Notes under the pieces: generated by a model
Told to the model about the DNA's origin: nothing
What the model saw: the letters and a program-made list of their open reading frames with translations, nothing else
The model's database searches: none
In this document: piece by piece, positions 58,170 through 64,000 of the stretch
How positions within the stretch are numbered: position 1 is the first letter of the stretch
How the letters are laid out: each line of letters starts with the position of its first letter
NCBI GenBank assembly: GCA_947561395.2
Contig: OX387183.1
Span: forward strand, 34,522,853 to 34,586,852
Reading direction: 5' to 3'
DNA length: 64,000 nt
DNA from: Buxus sempervirens
Lineage: Eukaryota; Streptophyta; Magnoliopsida; Buxales; Buxaceae
Position numbers and translations under genes: made by a program

Positions 58170-59339
58170 GAGGGCCTTTCCTCTGGCAAAAGGCCACGAA
58201 ATTTTGAAGAATCAAAAGCTCCAAGAGAAGGAAAGGAATCCCTGCTGCTCTGCCTGCTCAATCCAGGTAAGTCCCCTATCTCTTTTTATTTTTTGTCTTC
58301 AATTCTAGAAGTAATAGGATCATCTCTATTGCAGTAGAATAAGGCCATATCTATTTTTGTATTCCTAAACTTGTCTCTAAGTACCTCAAGAGTCTCTCTA
58401 GCCGTAAAACGTGAAGAGAGAACTAGGGGAAAGGGGAACAGGTGGATCCCTAGAATAGAACCCCATATCTGTTTTTTCTTTTTTTCATAGAATAAGGCCT
58501 GTGATTGTGTTTGTATACCCAAACCTATCTCTAAGTACCTCAAGAGTCTCTCTAGCCATAAAACGTGAAGAGAGAACTAGGGGAAAAGAGAACAGGTGGA
58601 TCCGTAGGGTAGACCCCCATGTGCTCTAATTTGTGAGATGTGGCTATTTTGAATATCCTGATCATGTTTTAATGCTTTTTATGATATATCTGAATGAATC
58701 TATGAATCCATGATGATTATAGCATGAGATCCCCACTTTTTGCCAAAATTTGGATTTTTGCCACTTTTGCACCTACAGCACTGTTTTCGTGATTTTTTTG
58801 TGGTTTTAGGCTAAGATCCTGGATTTATCATGATCAATATGATAGATCTGGATATAGAAGCCTGAAAGTAAATTCTAGGGTTTGATGATGTGGTTTTTAA
58901 ATCGTTTTTCCTTTTTGAGAGAAGACCCTACGGTCTAATTTCTCCCATTTTGGTGTTTTTCATCAACGTGGGTATTTTTGGTTTTGATTTTCAGATTTAA
59001 CGTGAAATTTGGGCTTTATCTATGTCCTGGACTGTTCAAGTTCAATTTTGAAATATTTTATAAAAATCATATTTTTCTGGATCAATCAGACTATTCATAT
59101 GAAAAAACCATATATTTTTGCCTTTTTTGTGATTTTGTGTGATTTTTATAGCAAGTTTTTTCCTTTATTTTAAACATGAACAATACCTGGCAACCACCTT
59201 GAGTGGATGAATAGGGGTGCCTAACACCTTCCCCTGTCCATTCACACCTAAATTGAATGGTGGCGACTCTTTGTTTTATTTAATCCCGTGTGATGATTAA
59301 GGAAATCATTTAAATTGATTTTTTCCCATGTCTCACAAC

Positions 59340-59357
59340 TGGCGACTCTGCTGGGGA
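59340..59357 (+). promoter_or_regulatory. Primer-binding site of T2
   Basis: TGGCGACTCTGCTGGGGA, two bases after the LTR end. This is the PBS described for Tat/Ogre-type elements, usually assigned to tRNA-Arg. It starts minus-strand DNA synthesis. Confidence 0.85.
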
Positions 59358-60557
59358 CTTGAGGATTTCAGCCTTTTGGTGTTTTAGTTCATGTTTTTGA
59401 TTTGCTTGCTATTTTGTGTTCTTAAGCATGTTGGGTATGTTTTAAATCTGAATTATTGCTTAAGAATTCATGGGGGTAGAAACATGTTTAATTTTGATTT
59501 ATAGGATTGTTTCTACAAACATGCGTAGGGGAGGTCCGTTTTGCTGAACCATGCTTATTTCTTGCTATATTTTTATAATAGCATGTTTTAATTTTCAGCA
59601 TGATCTCCATGATGATTTTGGGTGTATAACATGATCATATGTTTGCATGATAGATGATTTTTTTTATGAGCATGTTTTGGGTGCTATAGGATTGCTTTAT
59701 TTACTCGTTTATTTTAAATATGATTTCCTATTATGCTTTGGTTTGTTTATGCATGGCTACGAAAAGAGTGGCAAGGGTTTGGGACGTTGTGAATGCACCC
59801 TATTTTTACAATGCACTATGCACCTTTAATTTTTTTTACACGGCCTACCCTTAACCTATAGGAAGTTGAACCCGAATGTGTGTAGCTTGGCGCAACGAGG
59901 TCGATACTTCGGAAAGCGAAAGTGAAAACATTCACCTTAGAACTTTGAGCTAATGATGTGATGATAATGTGGATCTGGGATTCTGGTCATCACTAGGCTT
60001 GAGTGCTAAGTTGCCATTAAGCCAAAACCCAAAACCCCTACGCTTGAAGGTGGAGTTACACGTTTTTGGCTAAAGTATACAATTACGTGGGAATATGGGT
60101 TTGTATGATTGAGGGAAGGCCGTATGCATGGCTTACAAACCAGGGCATAATGCGGATGCCATATTGAAGGTAAACAAGGTAACAAGGTAATCCTATTGCT
60201 TTGCATTATTATCATGTCATAGGGGTGTCATGGTGCCCATTGGTTGGGGACAAAATTGGTCACAAATATGTTTGTTCTTAAGCATGGTGTAGCCCATAGG
60301 AAGAGTCTCTAACTTTGTTTAGAATCAATCCTACCCTATGTACACACAAGAGGCAACAAAAGGGTACCGAATTCTTGAGTATGGTGTCAATTTGGAAGGT
60401 ACATGTGCCTTCCTAAACATGTGTTTTAGCAAAAAGGTAAAAGTCCACTTTGGGACAGTTTAGAAGCCTGGCACTGGGTGAACCGTATGTTTGGATGAGC
60501 AATTAAAGTGATCAAACCATGTAAAAACTGAAAAAATATAACAGGGTTCCGTAAAAC

Positions 60558-60695
60558 CGCATTTAGTACACGGGCTGGGCTTGCCCGTATTAGTTATACG
60601 GGCTAGGCTCGCCCGTGTTTTCCATACGGTCACGGCTTGCTCGTAATTTGAATACGGGCAGGGCTGGACCGTACTGTGTATACGGTTTTCTCGGG
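60558..60695. promoter_or_regulatory. ACGGGC/GCCCGT inverted-repeat cluster in T2 leader
   Basis: ACGGGC...GCCCGT, ATACGGGC...GCCCGTGT, TACGGTC...CGTA and TACGGGC...GGACCGTA in a row, spacers 6-9 bases. It uses the same words as T2 U3 and sits at the same leader position as the T1 cluster at 22992. Confidence 0.85.
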
Positions 60696-60848
60696 ATATT
60701 CAACTTTAATCAGTTTTTCCCACTAAAATCTTCCTTTAAACTTTAAATAATGATAAAGAGAAACAAGTTTGAATAAAATGCTTCAAAAAAAAATAAAATA
60801 AAAATAAAAAAAATAATAAAAAAAAATGTGTAAGAGAAAGGTTCTTTG

Positions 60849-61620
60849 GGCTTTTGAAAGCCTTTGAATTTCAAACTTTTCAAAACTCCTGGGCCTCTGA
60901 AAGCCTTTGAATTTCAGACTTTTTTCTCAAAAATCCTCGGGCCTCTGAAAGCTTTTGAATTTCAGATTTTTCAAAAAAATCCTGGGCCTCTGAAAGCCTT
61001 TAAATTTCAGATCTTTGGGCCTCTGAAAGCCTTTGAATTTCAGAACTCTTGGGCCTCTGAAAGCCTTTGAATTTCAGACCTTTTTCTTTTGGGCCTCTGA
61101 AAGCCTTTGAATTTTAGAACTTTTGGGCCTCTGAAAGCCTTTGAATTTCAGACCTTTTTCTTTTGGGCCTCTGAAAGCCTTTGAATTTCAAAACTTTTGG
61201 GCCTCTGAAAGCCTTTGAATTTCAGAACTTTTGGGCCTCTGAATGCCTTTGAATTTCAGACCTTTTTCTTTTGGGCCTCTGAAAGCCTTTGAATTTCAGA
61301 TCTTTGGGCCTCTGAAAGCCTTTGAATTTCAGACTTCTTTTCTCAAAATATCCATGGGCCTTTGAAAGCCTTTGAATTTCAGACTTTCATCAAAAATCCT
61401 TGGGCCTCTGAAAGCCTTTGAATTTCAGACCTTTTCCAAAAATATCCTGGGCCTCTGAAAGCCTTTGAATTTCAGAGTTTCATCAAAAATCCTTGGGCCT
61501 CTGAAGCCTTTGAATTTCAGACTTTTTCCAAAAATATCCCTGGGCTTCTGAAACCCTTTGAATTTCAGACCTTTTTCAAAAACCCCCCGGGCCTTTGAAA
61601 GCCTTTGAATTTCAGATCTT
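60849..61620. repeat. Hairpin minisatellite before T2 gag (19 units, ~33-50 bp)
   Basis: Each unit is GGGCC then the hairpin TCTGAAA - 9-base loop - TTTCAGA, then a variable T/A-rich tail. About nineteen copies. Directly after the last one, at 61630-61665, lies a single copy of the T1-type hairpin (GTTGGAA...TTCCAAC). Confidence 0.93.
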
Positions 61621-61838
61621 TCTCTCTTTTGTGGGACCTGTTGGAAGCCCTAGAATATTCCAACAATTCAATTCAAAAAAAACAAAAAAAAAAAGAAAAA
61701 AGAAAAAAGAAAAAAGAATTAAGAAGCAAATAAAGAAAAAATCCAAACTCGTGTTCACCCAGCTTGCACATAGGCATTCCTAGGCATGTGAATGAGATTA
61801 ATTGGGCACTGATATCTTTTCCTTTATCTTGTATCCAG

Positions 61839-64000
61839 GTACTAATACACTTGCAATCATAGCTCCTGTAACCAGATCAAGAGCTCGAGCCATGAATCCC
61901 ATTGAAGATGAAGTTGATGCTCCTCATCCAGATGTTGTTCTACTCCTAGAACAAGTGGCAGGATTAGCCCGAATGCTAGAGAACATACTGTCAGTACAGG
62001 CCCAACAAGTGCAGGCCCAACAAATGCAGGCCCAGAACCAGGCATCCACATCCAACCCTGCACCTCCACCCCAAGTCAACATTCCACCTCCAGTGCAACC
62101 AACTCCTGAACCCGTCTATGAACCCACCCCTGAACCTATACTGACCAGGGATGAGACAGCTGAGTCAAACAAGGCTAAGGAAAAGGAAAGGATAAGGGAA
62201 GAGGTTGAAAGAAAGTTCATGCATAAGCTAGAAATGATCCAAGATGAACTAAGGGAAGTCAAAGGGGTAAACAACTTTGGAGGCACCAATTTTGAAGACC
62301 TGTGCCTATACCCCAATGTTAACCTGCCGGCTAAGTTTAAGTGCCCAGACTTGGACAAGTATGATGGCACTGGTTGCCCCATGAGCCACCTAAAGTTATA
62401 TTGCGGTGCCCTATGCCAGTTCGGGCAGGATGAGGGTATCTTGATCCAACTTTTCCAAAGAAGTCTGACTGGAACCGCATTAAGATGGTTCGCCACTTTG
62501 GACCATGGAAAGATCAAAAGATGGAAGGACCTAGCCGATGCCTTCCTGGCTCAATACCGGTTCAATTCAGAAATCGTGCCAGATAGGTACGACGTCATGG
62601 GAATGAGCAAAGGAAGGGAAGAGACTGTAAGGCAATATGCAAGAGATGGAGGGAGACTGCCTCCCAGGTCAGGCCACCCATGCTAGAACAAGAAATGATT
62701 TCTACTTTCATCAACACTTTGGGTCAACCATTCTACAGCCACCTGGTGGGTCAGACCACCACTAATTTTACTGCCTTGGTTCAAGTGGCTGACCGAATAG
62801 AAGACGGGATCAGGTCAGGTAAGATAATTGACCACTCTGCCATGGTTAGTCAACAAGACCCTAATCTGAAGAAAGGAAGCGGGATAAAAAAGAATGGGAA
62901 CAAGAAGGAGGATGAGGTAAATATGGTACAGCCACCATCTGGCCCTAATAAGCCCATACAAATCAACATACCAGCTCATTTTCCTATTCCACCTGCTCCA
63001 TCTACCCCGGCCCCCATGAGGGTTAATGTTCCAGCAGCACCTTCAGACCAAAAAAGGGTTTTTACTAAGGAAGAAAAGGATGCCTATTTTGCGGCAAGGA
63101 GAAATAGGGTTTTCACCCCTATTCCCATGACTCCTTCTCAGTTGCTGCTCACTTTATTGAAAGCAGGGTATGTCACCTTAAGAGAACCTAATCCGAATGC
63201 ATCCAAGGGGAGAAATTTTGACCCTTCCACCACTTGTGATTACCATATGGGTGCACCTGGGCACCCTACTGACAAGTGTTGGCCTTTGAAACATGCCATT
63301 CAGGATTTACTAGACCAAAATACCCTGTCTTTCAATACAGGGGCTCCCAATCCTCCAAGAACCGATATTGGACAAAACCCACTGCCCCAGCATCACGGGG
63401 CAGGCCCATCTAATGTCATAGGAGTCATCTCTTCTGACAAAATAACCTTTGACCCATCTCAATTAATTGCTCCCATAGGGACAACGGTCAAAGTATATTT
63501 GGACAGGAGAAATGAGGACAAAGAAGTAAATGTGATTTCAAAGGGGAATGATAGTGCTGCAAAGAACATTAGCTCATCTTTGGACCGGGTCTCATCCCTC
63601 ATGGCCCAGATGAACATCGCCAAGCCACCTTTGGTCATTAATTACAATCCATCCACTTTTACTCCACCCATTCAAGCTAAACCACCATTGGTCATAAACT
63701 GTGACCCCCTTAGTGCATTAGTCACTTCTACAACCCCTCAATCAAAGCAACTTCCACCTCTGGTTATTAATGTTCCATTTACCCAGACTTCCGCATCCAA
63801 GTCCAAACTTCCTCCATTAGTGGTAAATGTCCCCAAGCCTTCCTACTCTGAATCGGCTGTACCATGGAACTATAATGAAGCTTTTACCACTACATGCCTT
63901 GCAGCTGAAGGCAAGGAAGAAGTAAACCTCATGATGAGGTCAGGAAAAGGTATAGGGGTGGAAGAAAAACAAAAAGAGACAGAGAAAGAAAAGAAAGAAG
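61839..64000 (+). mobile_element. T2 gag region (runs off the window)
   Basis: N-terminal VTRSRARAMNPIEDEVD, then a Gln/Ala- and Pro-rich segment, a charged coiled-coil-like stretch, the capsid-like core (FKCPDLDKYDGTGCPMSHLK, WKDLADAFLAQYRFN), and a zinc-knuckle-like CDYHMGAPGHPTDKC near 63230. It is very close to T1 gag at 24175-26390. The window ends before protease. It is broken in at least one place. Confidence 0.9.

Larger units (their letters stand above)
54128..59337 (+). mobile_element. 5' LTR of T2, interrupted by S2
   Basis: TGTAGACACCCCAAATTGC to CCCATGTCTCACA. After removal of S2 its own length is about 1.6 kb. It carries an inverted-repeat cluster (54225-54345), a TATA box (58162-58169), a donor-like CAG/GTAAG (58265-58271) and, near the end, TGGCGACTCT at 59261-59270, which matches the first ten bases of the PBS that follows. 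Confidence 0.9.
59358..61837 (+). other. Untranslated leader of T2
   Basis: Non-coding, homologous in part to the T1 leader. It holds an inverted-repeat cluster (60558-60695) and a 19-unit minisatellite (60849-61620), and ends in an acceptor-like TTGTATCCAG at 61829-61838 just before gag. Confidence 0.8.
54128..64000 (+). mobile_element. Tat-lineage Ty3/gypsy element T2 (cut by window end)
   Basis: The 5' LTR (54128-59337), primer-binding site, long leader and gag are visible; pol lies beyond the window. It is closely related to T1: same LTR start, same leader landmarks (GCATGGCTACGAAAAGAGTG at 59751, TGTGTAGCTTGGCGCAACGA at 59880) and same gag. It sits in LTR B5. The gag region shows at least one break, so this copy is probably inactive. 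It is older than S2, which lies in its LTR. Confidence 0.9.

Noticed and set aside
59340-59357. tRNA gene
   Set aside because: Only the 18-base primer-binding complement is present, with no tRNA body.
60864-61070. Open frame with repeated GPLKAFEFQ
   Set aside because: Translation of the T2 leader minisatellite.

Overview
The window looks like nuclear heterochromatin of a flowering plant. The evidence is Ty3/gypsy retroelements of the Tat lineage (two RNase H domains, antisense extra genes), a CACTA DNA transposon, a hAT-type miniature element, plant-style short introns and AT-rich intergenic DNA. Nothing is bacterial. The species cannot be named from sequence alone. Only the first 18 kb holds non-transposon gene remnants; the rest is a nest of LTR elements at least four layers deep.

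Layout. 1-2.76 kb: coding-like exons and 3' end of an unrecognised plus-strand gene. 2.76-7.7 kb: AT-rich spacer with simple repeats, a short tandem repeat and a hAT-type MITE (6903-7545). 7.86-18.19 kb: a decayed minus-strand gene, probably of the plant mobile domain (PMD) type, interrupted by a one-ended CACTA element (9976-11500, flanked by a ~295-bp host duplication) and by a solo LTR (T3, 12434-17424) that itself contains another solo LTR (S1, 14037-17115). 18.19-36.66 kb: a broken Tat-lineage element (T1) with leader, gag, protease, G-patch, RT, RNase H, second RNase H, integrase and two intron-bearing antisense genes; its left LTR is split by solo LTR B1 (18844-21141). 36.66-54.13 kb: pieces of large S-type LTRs holding solo LTR S3 (37968-50011), which in turn holds B2 (38906-41975), B3 (42731-44407) and B4 (44851-~48754); B4 holds G1 (45763-47394). 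B5 (52224-54127) is cut by a second Tat-lineage element, T2 (54128 to beyond 64000), whose 5' LTR carries solo LTR S2 (54499-58119). Seven of these LTRs are confirmed as solo insertions by 5-bp target duplications.

The most unusual signal is not a gene. Nearly every T- and S-type LTR has a cluster of short CpG-rich inverted repeats close upstream of its TATA box. The stem sequence differs between elements but is the same at separate places inside one element: in T1 the same stem sits in U3, in the leader before gag, and in front of the TATA box of the antisense gene. Related GC-rich word arrays also occur in two LTR families with unrelated termini. The leaders of T1 and T2 each carry a minisatellite just before gag; the two differ in sequence, yet each unit can fold into a similar hairpin with changed but still paired stem bases. 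This suggests arrays of recognition sites or RNA structures whose sequence turns over while the symmetry is kept. All of it was read by eye; no alignment or database search was possible.
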